From assembly GCA_963573385.1 (NCBI GenBank), contig CAUYLG010039345.1, positions 1 to 64,000 of the forward strand: a DNA stretch of 64,000 nucleotides, given 5' to 3'. This document shows, piece after piece, positions 13,441 to 27,099 of the stretch. Source of the stretch: Cacajao melanocephalus. Its lineage: Eukaryota; Chordata; Mammalia; Primates; Pitheciidae. The first letter of the stretch is position 1; each line of letters begins with the position of its first letter. The translations under genes and the position numbers were made by a program. Under the pieces are notes generated by a model. That model ran no database searches, was not told where the DNA came from, and worked only from the letters and a program-made list of their open reading frames with translations.

Positions 13441-14239
13441 ATAGTGGTCCCTGACCTAAAAACTTTCACAATTTAATTGAAGAGACAGAAAAAAAATTTT
13501 TTTTAAGAAAATAAGCAAGTGTATCAGTTAACAATAAATAAAGGGTGGAAAACATAAAATATGAGAGGGAAAGTATACAGTTAGACTAGTCAGAAAATAC
13601 TTCTAAAAAGAGGCTTCTAGCATCCCTGCCTAAGAAAATGGCATAGATGAGCAAGAGAGGAGAAGCTGGGGAAGAGCAACCTCTCTCAGAACGATGTGCA
13701 ATATAAGTTTTGGAGAAAGTTTTTAGATTGCCATTTTAAGTAATAAATGAAGGAAATGATGAAGACTATCATTTAAGTCTGCCTTAAAATTAGAATAAAG
13801 CTGAAGCTGGAGAAAATAAAGCTAGTCTATGATATGCTTTTAGGGCGCCCCTACCTCCATACACTCTCAAGCACAGCAACAGGAACAATTAGAAAATATT
13901 TAAAGGTTAAGACTGCTAGGGTTGGTTAATGAAAGCTTAGACAAAGTCCAACAACCAAATTTCATCAGTGACACATCATCTATTTTGTTTTGTGTATTTT
14001 GTCTCTCCTAACCAAAAAGTAAGTTTCAAGACAGCCGGAATTTTTACGTTTTGCTCATTTAAATCAATGCCTGACATAGTAGGTGTTCAGTAAATCTGAA
14101 CTGAATCTGATGCTGAATAAAGGCAGTATTCAAAATAGTGACACATTTAGGAGCAAAGATTACCAATACCTCAGCATTGAGAAAACCAGCACCGTCATAG
14201 AAACAATAACTTAATACTATAATATTTCTTTATTATTAT
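13441..14239. other. No gene seen
   Basis: Unique-looking AT-rich DNA. A possible L2 remnant lies at 13440-13720 ('AAGAGGCTTCTAGCATCCC'). Nothing coding. Confidence 0.35.
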
Positions 14240-14450
14240 TGCAGCAGCTAACATTTACTGAACGCTAACTTAGCCAGACACTGTGCTAAAGGCTTACATG
14301 CATTACCTCACTCAATCCTCTTATTTACTCTATGAGGAAAATAGGTACTATTATTATCAACCCAGTTTTACAAGAAACACACATGGAATAAATAACTTGC
14401 CTGAGATCATAAAGCAGCAGAGCTGGAACCTGGGTCTATCAACTCCAAAC
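14240..14450 (-). mobile_element. MIR (antisense)
   Basis: 'GCAGCTAACATTTACTGAACG', 'CACTGTGCTAAAGGCTTACAT' and 'AACTTGCCTGAGATCATAAAG' follow antisense MIR order. Confidence 0.85.
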
Positions 14451-15387
14451 CTTGCCTCTCAGCTACTATGTCACATACAGAATTACAAGCACCCCTTTCA
14501 GACAAAGCTAGTGAAATAGGGACAATGAAGAAAAAACAATAGAACAAAAAAAAAAGAAACTCTGTAATTTAAAAACTCTTTGGCCATCCCCTTCTCCTAG
14601 CAGGTATGGTGGTTTCCCACCCTAAAATAACACTGATTATCCCCTACAAACCAAACCTTCAATGGTTTAAAGAACCTGAATGTTGAAAAGGTATGAACAA
14701 AAACCAATCATCTAATCATCATTTCAAAGGGTGGCAGATAACAAGTGGTAACACCCCATGTCCACAACCCAAAGAAATAACAGGGTGTGACCTCTGACTA
14801 AGACTGACCTCAAAACTTCCAGAGCCACTCTCCCTGGTATCTGCCTCTTCTTCCCTCCTTCCTTTATTGTCTCTCTCCCCACCTCTGTCCAATCCAATTC
14901 TCTTCTGCTTATTTATAAAAAATTGAAAGTTTTGTTTCTTCCTCTTGTCTAAATCTGGTAATATAAAAGTTTAGTATTCCTCTGCAGGAAAAAAAAAAAT
15001 CTGCCTGCATAACACTCAGTAGAAAAAGGTTTCCCACTCACTGTATAAGCATTCCAGTTTATACTGTCAAATTCACACAGCAGTCAATTAAAAGACCACC
15101 AATCATGTAAAAGAAAACTTACAACCCAAATATTTATCAACACAACCTTCCAGTATTACATACATAATAACCAGAAAGAAATCAAATAAACTAGAGAGAA
15201 CATGCTCTTCTTCTCAACCAGTAACTTACTATAGTGTTTTCTGAAAACCTCTGAAATGTAAAGACCCTTGAAGCATAATTCAAATTGTTACTAACAAAGA
15301 AAAATATTTAAAATATATATTAAAAAGTATATATTAAAAATATTTAAAATGCTGACACTTATTTAAACTAGAATATTCATTACTCAC
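14451..15387. other. No gene seen
   Basis: Unique-looking, AT-rich. A T/A palindromic-looking segment (AAAATATATATTAAAAAGTATATATTAAA) lies near 15309-15340. No coding evidence. Confidence 0.35.
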
Positions 15388-15464
15388 CTAACCACCTGCT
15401 AGATCCGCTGGCAGGCAGACAACTCTAATTTCTACATTTACACCAAAATCTAAAGCAAACTTTC
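15388..15464 (-). other. Candidate minus-strand exon, 77 nt
   Basis: Acceptor GTCTTCTCCTTTTAAG then GAAAG at 15464; donor TTAG then GTGAGT (15382-15387). Two frames have early stops. The third is open for 24 codons and ends in TAG exactly at the donor. The open frame needs a two-base lead, which is the phase supplied by the candidate exon at 19688-19748. The product is not recognised. Confidence 0.25.
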
Positions 15465-15514
15465 CTTAAAAGGAGAAGACACAGCTAACAGGATAATCAG
15501 TGCTAAAGAGTATC

Positions 15515-16440
15515 TCATTTTTTTAAACTTTTACTTTAGGTTTAGGGGTACATGTGAAGGTTTCATAGGTAAACACGTCATGGGGACTGTGTTGTACATA
15601 TTTCATCACCCAGGTATTAAGCCCAGCACCCAATAGTTATCTTTTCTGCTCCTCTCCCTTCTCCCACCCTACCCCTGAAGTAGACCTCAGTGTCTATTGC
15701 TTCCTTGTGTTCGTAAGTTCTTATCATTTAGCTCCTACTTACAAGTGAGAACATGCAGTATTTGGTTTTCTGTCCCTGTGTTAGTGTGCTATGGCTAGTA
15801 GCCTCCAGCTTCATCCATATTCCTACAAAAGACATGATGTCCTTCTTTTTTACAGCTGCATAGTACCCCACGGTGTGTATGTACCATATTTTCTTTATCC
15901 AATCTGTCACTGATGGGCATTTAGGTTGATTCCACATCTTTGCTACTGTGATTAGTGGTGTAAGGAACATTCGTGTGCATGTGTCTTTATGGTAGAATGA
16001 ATTATATTCTTCTGGGAATATACCCAGTAATGGGATTGCTGGGTGGAATGGTAGTTCTGCTGTTAACTTTTTGAGGAATCACCATACTGCTTTCCACAAT
16101 GGTTGAACTAATTTACACTCCCAAGAACAGTAAGTGTTCCCTTTTCTCCACAACCTCACTAGCATCTGTTATTTTTTTACTTTTTATAACAGCCATTCTG
16201 ACAAGCGTGAGATGGTATCTCATTGTGGTTTTCATTTTAATTTATCTAACGAGTGATACTGAGTTCTTTTTCACATGCTTATTGGCCACATGTACGTCTT
16301 CTTTTGAGAAGTGTCTGTTCATGTCCTTTGCCCACTTTTTAATGGGGCCATTTTTCTCTTGCAAATTTAAGTTCTTACAGATGCTGGATATTAGACCTTT
16401 GTCAGATGTATAGTTTGCAAATATTTTCTCCCAAGACTAT
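15515..16440 (-). mobile_element. L1 3' end (3'UTR and ORF2 end)
   Basis: Antisense L1 text begins 'TTAGGGGTACATGTGAAGG', continues 'AACATGCAGTATTTGGTTTTC', 'GGGATTGCTGGGTGGAATGG' and 'AGAAGTGTCTGTTCATGTCC', and stops near 16440. About 0.9 kb, 5'-truncated. Modest divergence suggests a primate-age L1PA/L1PB copy. Confidence 0.93.
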
Positions 16441-17099
16441 ATCTCATTCTTGTTTTTCTTCTTTAGATTTTTTTCATATACCTTAGATATACAGTTCTAT
16501 TCAATAAACAGACTATGAAGGAAGTCATACCAAAATTGTTCTCAAAATAGAAATTCTTTCCAAATACAGAAACAATCAAGAATCATCCATTTCTTGTATC
16601 AGCCAATAAAACACTGATTATGCCCTGCTTGAAGAAAAGGTATTTCTGAAAACCGATCTTGTATATAACAAATACTAAGCACCAAAAAAAAAAAAAAAAA
16701 AAAAAAAAAGGAATTTAAGAAACCCACATACTAATCATTTGGGGAAAAAACAAAAACTAAAATTAAGTAGTTAAAATAGAATCATGTAAATAAAATTATT
16801 TCAATCTTAATTTGAGATGTAAATGACAGCTAAAACTTCTGTTCAACTTCCTAATGATTTTTTAAAGTTTTTTATTTCCAAGGGTTAAAGAGATAGGCAA
16901 TTTAAAAAGCTGATAACTTTATTAGATCCTGGTATTTCTAAAAGGGTAATTTAAACCACAGTCACTATCAGAGATAATCATTAATTACTGAAAAAAGGAC
17001 TCTTTTCTGGTCCATGCACTACTGAGATCTTTGAAAATAAATTCAAATTCCAGTTATGTTCAAATCAGTCTTTCTTTTCTGTTAAAAAAAATACAACAT
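16441..17099. repeat. Unique DNA with a 27-base A run
   Basis: A poly-A run occupies about 16683-16709. The rest is AT-rich with no gene. The A run has no attached element that I recognise. Confidence 0.5.
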
Positions 17100-17447
<348 letters not shown>

Positions 17448-17753
17448 TTAGACGCTTTTGAAAGCACAGAATTACTTCACTATTATTTGTCAAACTCAAG
17501 GGTTGAATTTAAATGGTAGGCAATATATGGCCTGACTTAAACCTTCTATCTATAGCACACTTTACAAGAACTAATTGCCTGTTGCTGGCTCCAGGTAGAC
17601 CTGTTTTCAACCATTAGGTAATTATAAATTACTATTTTTAGTGAAGCAACTCCTTCTCAGACCTAGAGAATGTCATGCAAAGGTATATTACCCCCATATA
17701 CTCCCCTAAAAAGCATGCAATCCTAAAACGCTGTTAAAAAATATATACATTCA

Positions 17754-18040
17754 GCCAGGCACAGTGGCTCACACCTGTAATCCCAGCACTTTAGGAGGCC
17801 AAGGCAGGTGCATCACCTGAGGCCGGGAGTTAACAGACCAGCCTGACCAACATGGTGAAACCCCGTCCCTATCGAAAATACAAATTTAGCTGGGCGTGAT
17901 GGTGCATGCCTGTAATCCCAGCTACTCAGGAGGCTGAGACAGGAGAATTGATTGAACCCAGGAGGCAGAGGTTGCAGTGAGCCTAGATCACGCACACCAT
18001 TGCACTCCAGCCTGGGCAACAAGAGCAAAACTCCATTTCC
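17754..18040 (+). mobile_element. Alu, full length
   Basis: Starts GCCAGGCACAGTGGCTCA. The tail has decayed into an AT/AC microsatellite (18041-18099). Confidence 0.95.
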
Positions 18041-18046
18041 ATATAT

Positions 18047-18055
<9 letters not shown>

Positions 18056-18099
<44 letters not shown>
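18056..18099. repeat. (CA)22 microsatellite in an Alu tail
   Basis: Uninterrupted AC repeat preceded by ATATATACATACATAC, grown from the A tail of the upstream Alu and directly abutting the next Alu. Likely polymorphic in length. Confidence 0.97.
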
Positions 18100-18100
<1 letters not shown>

Positions 18101-18400
18101 TCTAACTGGGCACTGTGACCCACGCCTGTAATCCCAACACTTTGGGAGGCTAAGTCAGGAGGATTGCTTGAGCCCTGAAGTTTGAGACCAGCCCGGGCAA
18201 TATAGTGAGATCCTGTCTTTACAAAAAAAAATTTTTTGATTAGCAGGGTGTGGCAGTGCATACCTGTAGTCCCAGCTACTCAGGAGGCTAAGGTGGGAAG
18301 ATCACTTGAGCCCAGGGGGTCAAGGCTGCAGTGAGCAAGGATCACACCACTGACCACTAGCCTTGTGACAAGGTGCAACCCTGCCTCTAAAAAAATAATT
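18100..18400 (+). mobile_element. Alu, older copy
   Basis: 'AACTGGGCACTGTGACCCACG' start, both monomers, ends 'CTCTAAAAAAATAATTAAT'. It is the third Alu in direct orientation within 1.3 kb. Confidence 0.93.
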
Positions 18401-18647
18401 AATTTTATATACACACACATATTCTCATAAGCATTGACTAGATCATGAATTTTTGTTAAAAATTTAAAACTTATACACACACACACAAACACCCACAGAT
18501 ACATACATTCTTCCAAAAACAAACGACCAATTTGCCTTGAGACTTTACATTTCGTGCCAATAATATACGTTGATGGGTTCGTTTAAGATGTTGTGAGATG
18601 AAAAAGCCAAAGCCAGAGGATGGTGATCCTCTCAGAGAAAAGGCTAA

Positions 18648-18749
18648 ATGATATTTAAAATATTTTGTTGTCTTTTAATATTTCCTAAATTCCAGAGCAG
18701 TCATGCAGAAATGAACATCTAACACAATATACTAGGTACATGTGTACAG
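18648..18749. repeat. Dispersed duplication, left copy
   Basis: Similar to 19452-19568: both contain TCTTTTAATATTTCCTAAAT, then 'CAGTCA(T/C)GCAG(A/G)AAT(G/A)AACATCTA', and each runs into a dinucleotide microsatellite. Family not recognised. Confidence 0.8.
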
Positions 18750-18763
18750 AGAGAGAGAGAGAG

Positions 18764-18797
<34 letters not shown>
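18749..18797. repeat. (GA)n microsatellite
   Basis: AG repeat with one interruption (GAAAGAAAG) near 18763-18772. Confidence 0.97.
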
Positions 18798-18801
<4 letters not shown>

Positions 18802-19451
18802 GTGCTATATCTCCTTCTTACAGCCAGATTTCCAGTACCTATCTTCCAGCTGGAAAGGAAGGGCAGAGGTGACACAGCATAGCAACAGAAACTGCACAGT
18901 AATCTGACTGATCCACTAGCTGTCCCTTAGGTCTGATGGGGGAAGAGCAGAAGATACTCAAGCAATAAGGCCTCTTGTGCATTTCTATTTATTTCTGGTT
19001 TTCAACTACCTGCATGGCAGGATAATACAAGAGAAACACTGGCTCTCGTATTTTCTTCTAATAAGCCTTCTGTTTTACAGAAATCAAGTGTTACTCAAAA
19101 ATTGTAAAGGAACACTTTAGAAAAATTTTGTTAAATGTTATTTTAGTTTGTCATTCAAATATCCAGATCAAGTGCTCAGTGAAAACTGCAGATGCTCCCT
19201 CAAATGTTTCACAATTCTGAAATTGTAATAGGAAGAAATTTTACATACACTTACATATAAAAATATAATTACTAGAAGGTATGTATCCCGTAGTGTTCAG
19301 AAAATATATATCCCCTAGTGTTCAGAAAACGTCACATACTTTGAGAAAATACATTCCATTTAAATATACAGTAAAGGTATCATGAGAAGTATCAATAAGG
19401 TATCATCAGAAAGCAGTAAAAACATAAAAATAAATTAAGACATAAAAGACA
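18798..19451. other. Unique DNA with a 25-bp tandem repeat
   Basis: No gene. 'TATCCC(G/C)TAGTGTTCAGAAAA' occurs twice with a 25-bp period at about 19284-19333. Confidence 0.6.
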
Positions 19452-19597
19452 GAATGATATTAAGTGACATCAAAAATATTTTGTAAAGTCTTTTAATATT
19501 TCCTAAATTCCACAGCAGTCACGCAGGAATAAACATCTAGCAGAATACGCTAGGTTCATGTATACACAATATGTGTGTGTGTGTGTTGTGTGTGTGT
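19452..19597. repeat. Dispersed duplication, right copy, plus (GT)n
   Basis: Right partner of the 18648-18749 copy, extending to about 19568. A (GT)n tract with one break follows at 19571-19597. Confidence 0.8.
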
Positions 19598-19687
19598 ACA
19601 TTTTCCCTCATTACACTTAATGGGGGGAAAAGTCTAAAAACACAATTTAATAGCAAGAATTCATTATTTAAAAGCAACTGTACTTAC

Positions 19688-19748
19688 CTGTTTGTAATGA
19701 CAATTCAGCTACACTAAAAAAAACTAATACACATTTTTCCCTGGTCCA
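19688..19748 (-). other. Candidate minus-strand exon, 61 nt
   Basis: Ends in a perfect consensus donor (CAG then GTAAGT, intron bases 19682-19687). The preferred acceptor is TTGTTGATACTTTCAG before 19748. A second acceptor (GTTTTTTTTAG) would give a 26-nt exon. Only frame 1 of the 61-nt form is open (20 codons plus one base). It is phase-compatible with the candidates at 24355-24555 and 15388-15464. Confidence 0.3.
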
Positions 19749-20554
<806 letters not shown>

Positions 20555-20602
20555 TGTGAATTACACTTTCTGAACAACACGTTTGAGAAAGACTCACTCT
20601 TA

Positions 20603-21609
<1,007 letters not shown>

Positions 21610-21805
21610 ATACCAGGGGTCCATAAACCTTGGCCTAAGGGCCAATTGGACACAGCAACATTCGTTCACTTCAGTGTTGTCTACAGCTGCTTTCACACTA
21701 TGAGAACAGAATTGAAAGTTGTGACATATCATGTGGCCCATAAAACCTGAAATATTTTCTAAGTGGCCCTTTACAAAACAAGTTTGCCAACTCCTCCTCT
21801 TGTGA
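21610..21805. mobile_element. MER5A-like hAT-Charlie MITE
   Basis: Starts CCAGGGGTCCATAAACC and ends 'GCCCTTTACAAAACAAGTTTGCCAACTCC', with 'GTTGTCTACAGCTGCTTTCACACTA' in the middle, matching the non-autonomous MER5 plan with terminal CAGGGGT-type inverted repeats. No transposase. The antisense ORF across it is not a gene. Confidence 0.85.
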
Positions 21806-21901
21806 CATAAGGCATCAGAAGAATTCTCCAAGACCCATCTCCAAAGTACAATGAAATGAGCCTATGCATGGCCTGTGGGGGTCATGTGGTGGATGCTAAA
21901 A

Positions 21902-21904
21902 CAT

Positions 21905-21937
<33 letters not shown>

Positions 21938-21942
21938 CACCC
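21902..21942. repeat. (CA)n microsatellite
   Basis: ACAC repeat interrupted once by AAA near 21922, followed by a C-rich run. Confidence 0.95.
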
Positions 21943-23762
21943 CTCCCCCCGCAAGGCTCTCTAATTCCCTATCAATCCAAAAGTTGCCAAGGCAAAGTAC
22001 ATGAAGTTACCACTCCCTAATACCAGAGTCCCAGGCTTCCCACTGTCCTTACTAGCAAATAACGTTAACTATAAATGGCTGCCTTTTAAAATTCATCTGA
22101 ACATGGCTTCAAATGCATAAAAAACCTTGTGGAAAGTAGAAGGTGAAGAGAGAAGGCCTCCATATGGCATGTAACCCAATCCCTATATCTTCACCCTAGA
22201 ATCACCTTAGACCTATCTCCCTGTCTAAATATTTCTTCCCCAGAGTTTCTGCCATCTGAATAATCACTCTTTTAAGAAGTTAGAGAAGCTAGTGAGAAGG
22301 CGCAGAATTCCAAATGAGAAACACAAAAAAGTGTGATTATATATTTCCTTCCTCACAATCCTTAATCCTCGTTAAAATTAATACTAAATGCAAGCCACAG
22401 AAATGTCTACATCTTTTTAAATACCAAGTCGCTTTTTGTTTTTTAATAAAAAGGTTAAAAGAAAAAAAGCATGTTCAGCACTGCTATGCCTACACAGGGA
22501 TATCCCCTCCATTGTATGGGACACAAAGACACACACCAACTGTGAACAAGGGAAGCAGCCTTCTCTGTCGGCTATTTTTAGCCTCACTTTGTCATATTAA
22601 GACCAAACTTAGGATAATAATGCAGAGTGAACTTTAAAAATATGAGTTTGAGGAAACAAAACTGTCCTTCTATTTATAAGTTCCTTAACAATGAAATTAT
22701 ACATACTCTTCTCAAAATCTCAAGGGACCGATATACCCTATTTAAAAAAAAAAAAAAAGAAAAGAAAAAGAAAGCATTTAGCTTGTTTCAAAAATACAGA
22801 ATAATATACCCTGGGACTAAACTGGTGGCCATGTTTAAAGCCTTCTCATGCCTTTTCAACTCTTATCTACTTTTAAAATACCTATTTTAGGGAGTGTCTC
22901 ATTCATTCAGATTTTCCACTCCCAACTAAAAATACCCATTTTTCAACTCTTCACTTTCCATCAGTACTCTGGAAAACCCAAATATTTTGAAAATAATTCC
23001 AACTTTACATTTTCAGCATATTACCTGCTGAACTATCTTACCGTCTGGAAACCAAACCAGTATCCAACTGCTGACCTACAATTTAACATCCAAAACAAAG
23101 TTTACTGTCCCATTTCCAAACTCTTTTTTTAAGAAGCTACTAGCAACACACTAAGCATCATCTTTTTCACTCCTTCTGTATAGCTCGATAGCCATGATGT
23201 AAAGTTGGTTGCCTAGAAAAAAAAATACCAATCCAGGCACAATGGCTTTGCCTAAAATGTAATTTCTCCCCAGTCAGCTCAAACTACTCTCTCAGGAACA
23301 CTCTTCTCAATTGCTTGAGGTGTAATCATGTATCTACACAAACACAACTGACCCTAACACTACTCAACAATCTCCATCTGTATTCCCTTCAGACCAACTT
23401 CAAAATTTTATCTGTCCCTTATGCCTTCCAATTCCAAAAGTCTTAAATATTTTGTCTCCACTTGCTCTTTTCTTCCTACAACAAATCTTCCCAGATTTTG
23501 CCTTAACACTTCAATTAGTTCTACACGTACATGGCCAAAAGCAACATTTCACTAGTGAAAAATGTAAAAATATATTAACATCTATAAAGTGCCATATAAT
23601 ATCTAACATCTAGTGTGATCTTAGATAAATACTGGTCTATCTCCCCTTTCCTGTAGCTTCATGCAATTTGTGTTTGACTGTCTCCACTACCTACAAGTAA
23701 AAGCATCTCAAAGACAGGGACCCGAAATACTTTGTCATTTCTACCCAAACATGCAATAAAAC

Positions 23763-23777
<15 letters not shown>
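21943..23777. other. Long stretch without a recognised gene
   Basis: Apparently unique DNA with an A-rich run at 22745-22775. Minus-strand donor-like sites GTAAGA (near 23037-23042) and GTAATA (near 23019-23024) lie in it without a supported open exon. Confidence 0.35.
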
Positions 23778-24171
<394 letters not shown>

Positions 24172-24354
24172 CTATAGTTTGTTTCTTAGTTTGTCCTCCC
24201 CTCCTTCTCAAAATACAGGTTCTACATGACTACATTTCTGTTTATCATATCTTTGTGAAAAACAAAATACATGACTCTGATTCTAACATTACATCCACTA
24301 TTCAATATTTTCATGTCAGTACACACTTAAAAGACAGAATTTAAGGTTCCTTAC

Positions 24355-24555
24355 CAAAGCATAATAAGGCAAGTAAAGAAAAACAAATACGGTGGGAGAA
24401 GTTCCAGAGGAGGGAAAAGTGGTCAAAGAAGAGACATTATTCTGAGACAAGAGTTGGAGAAACTGAAGGTAGAAATAATAAAACTCTATAAAAGTAAGAA
24501 AAGATGAACTGAGGCTTGTTCTGGTATTTCTCGAAACACAAACTCTGGCTGTGTC
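24355..24555 (-). other. Candidate minus-strand exon, 201 nt
   Basis: Acceptor TGTCCTTAAATTTTCAG before 24555; donor GCTTTG then GTAAGG (24349-24354). Frame 1 is open for all 67 codons, entering and leaving in phase 0. The other two frames have stops. The peptide is Ser/Thr/Phe/Tyr-rich and not recognised. The open frame also extends upstream past the acceptor to an ATG at 24660, which weakens the exon argument because the openness is not limited to the exon. Confidence 0.22.
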
Positions 24556-25316
24556 CTGAAAATTTAAGGACACAGGTATGGAATATATAAATGAATTGTC
24601 TATGGAATTTATAAATGAATTGTCACATAATACAGAGGCTATTAAACTTGCACAACTCATTACCTTAAAAGAATAGGACCAAACATTGTTAAGTTTGAGA
24701 CAGTTTTAAATAAATTTAATCAAGATCCTGAATGGAGAACTTCAGATAGACTGATAACCCCAGGCTTACATTCATTACCACAAAGCATCTCTCAGCAGTG
24801 GCTTCAGACAGAACAAGCCATTCTGCTCTATGTTTAACCCTTAAGGTCTGTATATGATATGTTAATTACTTTCATGAAACTTTAATTTGGTACTTTGAGA
24901 ACACTGCTAAAATGGAAGTCAAAGGTTTTACAGACTTCAACTTTAAAACAATGGAAGGAAAAAGTCTTTCCTGAAAGAATTAAATATCAAAAGTGTATCC
25001 CAAATTGATACAGAAATAAAGAGAATTCAAAAAAGCAAAACCTCAAACAAAATTAAAAAGTGTTGTCATTTAAGATGTTACTCCAAAAAAACTTAAAAAT
25101 TTGGTGAAGGGAAAAAAAATCACTTTTATAAAATGATTAATGTGGTAAATGCTCTTCCCCAAATAAGTTGCGATTCCTAAGAACTCAAGTTCTTGAGTAA
25201 GTGAAATCTGTTACAGCGTCTCCTGAAACACGGACCCAGGAACTGAGAAGGTTAACTCCTGTACCAATAGGTACTGAAATGAAAATCTCCCAAGATTGTC
25301 TTTCTGTTTTTTTGTT
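24556..25316. other. No gene seen
   Basis: AT-rich unique DNA leading into the CpG island shore. Confidence 0.35.
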
Positions 25317-25339
25317 TTTTTTTTTAAAAAAAAAAAAAG
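25312..25339. repeat. T-run/A-run palindrome
   Basis: A T homopolymer runs straight into an A homopolymer, giving a self-complementary AT palindrome of at least 20 bp. Confidence 0.9.
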
Positions 25340-25951
25340 GGAATTTTGCTTTCGGGGGTCCATAAGCGGTTCTCACTTGGGAACCTACATAAGAGTACCC
25401 CAGAAACAAAAAGTAGACCGCACACACCCACAGTACCAGGAAAAGGTTACAGATACAGATGGCCTCTGTGCACACATATGCTCTGGCTTCCTCAATTTCC
25501 CTTTGCCAATTACTGGCCAGAAAGGTGCGAATATTCACTCTGAAGAAAGAACTCCTCCAAGAGAAACCTGCATACTTGCATTACTCGTACAAAGAGCTAA
25601 AAAGTTACAAAATACAGGCCTCCCTAACACCTCCTCCCTTCTGTGAATAAAGCTAGACCCTCTTATGACTCCCAACACTCCTGGAGAACATCAGCAAAAC
25701 TCCAGGAGGAAGCGCCGGCATCCTCCCACTTTCTCCCCCTCAATTCCCTCTCCTGGGGCCACTCACACTTTAGAGAAGAGCCGCGGCGCCGAGAAAGTGG
25801 GTTGGTTCCCTTCCTCCTTCGGACTGAGGCGGCAGCTGCGGAAGGCTCCGGCGCGGTCCTGAGGAAGAAGCGGTGTTCGTGTCGCTAAACCAGGCGGCCA
25901 CTCGGGTCTCTTCCGTGCCGCCAGGGGAGAGGAGGCGGCGGCCCCGCTTAC

Positions 25952-26629
25952 CTCCTCTTTTCCTCTTCCTGGGTCTTTTCAGGCTGCGACTCCTGCCCGT
26001 CCAGGGCCACTTCTCCCGGGACAGTCACGTTTGGGAGGCTCCGGATTTTGTTTTTATAAAGTTTCCTCTGGGCGGAGGCTGTGGCCGGCCCCCCGGGTCC
26101 CCCCCGGCCCCGCCGCCCTCGGGGCTGGGGCGGGGGAGGGGGGCTCTAAGAACTCCTCCCGGAGTCCAGCCAAGGAGCCGGGGGGCCGGCGACTGGCCAA
26201 GGGAGAAGACCCCCGAAGGGGGTTGAGGGGAGGGGGAAGGTGAGGAAAGGACGGCGGCGTCGGTCCCGCTCTCTCCGCCGCCCCAGCCGCCGCTTCACAT
26301 CGGGGTCCCTGTCCCCCCAGCCGGGGGGTGGTTGCAGAGCTTGGTTGGGGCCCCGGCTCATACACTCCGGGGCAAGATGCTACGGACCCGGGCGGGTGGC
26401 CGAGGAGGCGGCGAGGCGGGGGACCCGGCCGGCTCCGCTCGGCGCCGCCCCCGCTCCCGGCTCCCGCATGTGTCGCTGCGGCTGGGACCCCCCTCCCTAC
26501 ACCTTGGGGGTCCCACGCCCCACGCCCCGGGACGAGGCAGAACCTCCGGCGCCTCCTCAGCGTTCTCTCACCGCGGAGCAGCTACCCAGTCCTGGCCCGC
26601 GGTAGCCGCCTCCCTGCCCCCCAAGTCGC

Positions 26630-26683
<54 letters not shown>

Positions 26684-26930
26684 CGGCTCCGGCTCCGGCG
26701 TGTGCAGCCGCCGCTGCCGGCCGGGAAGGTGAGGGGGGGAGAGGAGTGCGGCCGCAGCTCCTACTGGCCCAGTTGAGGGCGAAGGTCTTGGCGGCGGCCA
26801 GTGCAGAGAGGCTGAGTCTCTCGGATGCTCCTTCGCTCTTATTCTCGGCGGCGGCGGCGGCAGCAGCGGCAGCGCCCGGAGCTCAGCTCGCTGTCTCCCT
26901 CGCTCTGTGCGGGGCTCTCGCCTCACTCTA
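25952..26930 (-). other. Candidate minus-strand first exon (5'UTR)
   Basis: Leftward transcription from the island would meet a strong donor (GAG then GTAAGC, intron bases 25946-25951) ending the exon at 25952. An alternative donor is CGCG then GTGAGA, ending at 26572. The start at about 26930 is only a guess, based on the position below the CRE/X-box. ORFs from ATGs at 26365 and 26361 stop before 25952 (at 26054 and 26146), so they would be upstream ORFs rather than the main protein. A frame open into the donor has no ATG after its last stop. A non-coding first exon is therefore most likely. Confidence 0.45.
26631..26696. repeat. GGCTCG/GGCTCC hexanucleotide repeat
   Basis: Eight pure GGCTCG units (26631-26678) followed by three GGCTCC units (26679-26696), 66 bp in total. 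It lies inside the CpG island and the candidate minus-strand first exon. Read in frames it gives SG, AR or, on the minus strand, PE dipeptide runs, none shown to be translated. Confidence 0.97.
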
Positions 26931-26964
26931 GAGAGAGGGGCGGGAGGAGAGCGGCGCCTGCAGA

Positions 26965-26985
26965 TGACGCAAGTCACCTAGCAAC
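26965..26985. promoter_or_regulatory. CRE-like site plus RFX X-box
   Basis: TGACGCAA (26965-26972) is followed at once by GTCACCTAGCAAC (26973-26985). The latter fits the RFX X-box pattern GTNRCC-N-RGYAAC at every specified base. RFX factors are known to drive ciliary and some other promoters, and X-boxes often sit near the start site beside CREB/ATF sites. Binding here is inferred from the motif only. Confidence 0.7.
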
Positions 26986-27099
26986 CGCTCTCCTCCCCCT
27001 CCCTCTTCTTTCCGCTCTGAGGCTTCCTCCCCGGGCCTTTTTTCCCCGTCCAGCCACCCCGCCCTGGGCACCTCTGGCGCGCTCTGATGACGCTCCAAG

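Noticed and set aside
26332..26931. 199-codon plus-strand ORF in the CpG island
   Set aside because: Its length comes from the lack of AT-rich stops in GC-rich DNA. It is mostly Ala/Arg/Pro low-complexity including the hexanucleotide repeat, and has no domain.
26582..26977. Minus-strand ORF with a Pro-Glu dipeptide run
   Set aside because: The PE run is the hexanucleotide repeat translated. The ATG at 26977 lies inside the X-box, probably upstream of transcription. Remembered PE-rich proteins such as PPM1E do not match the flanks.
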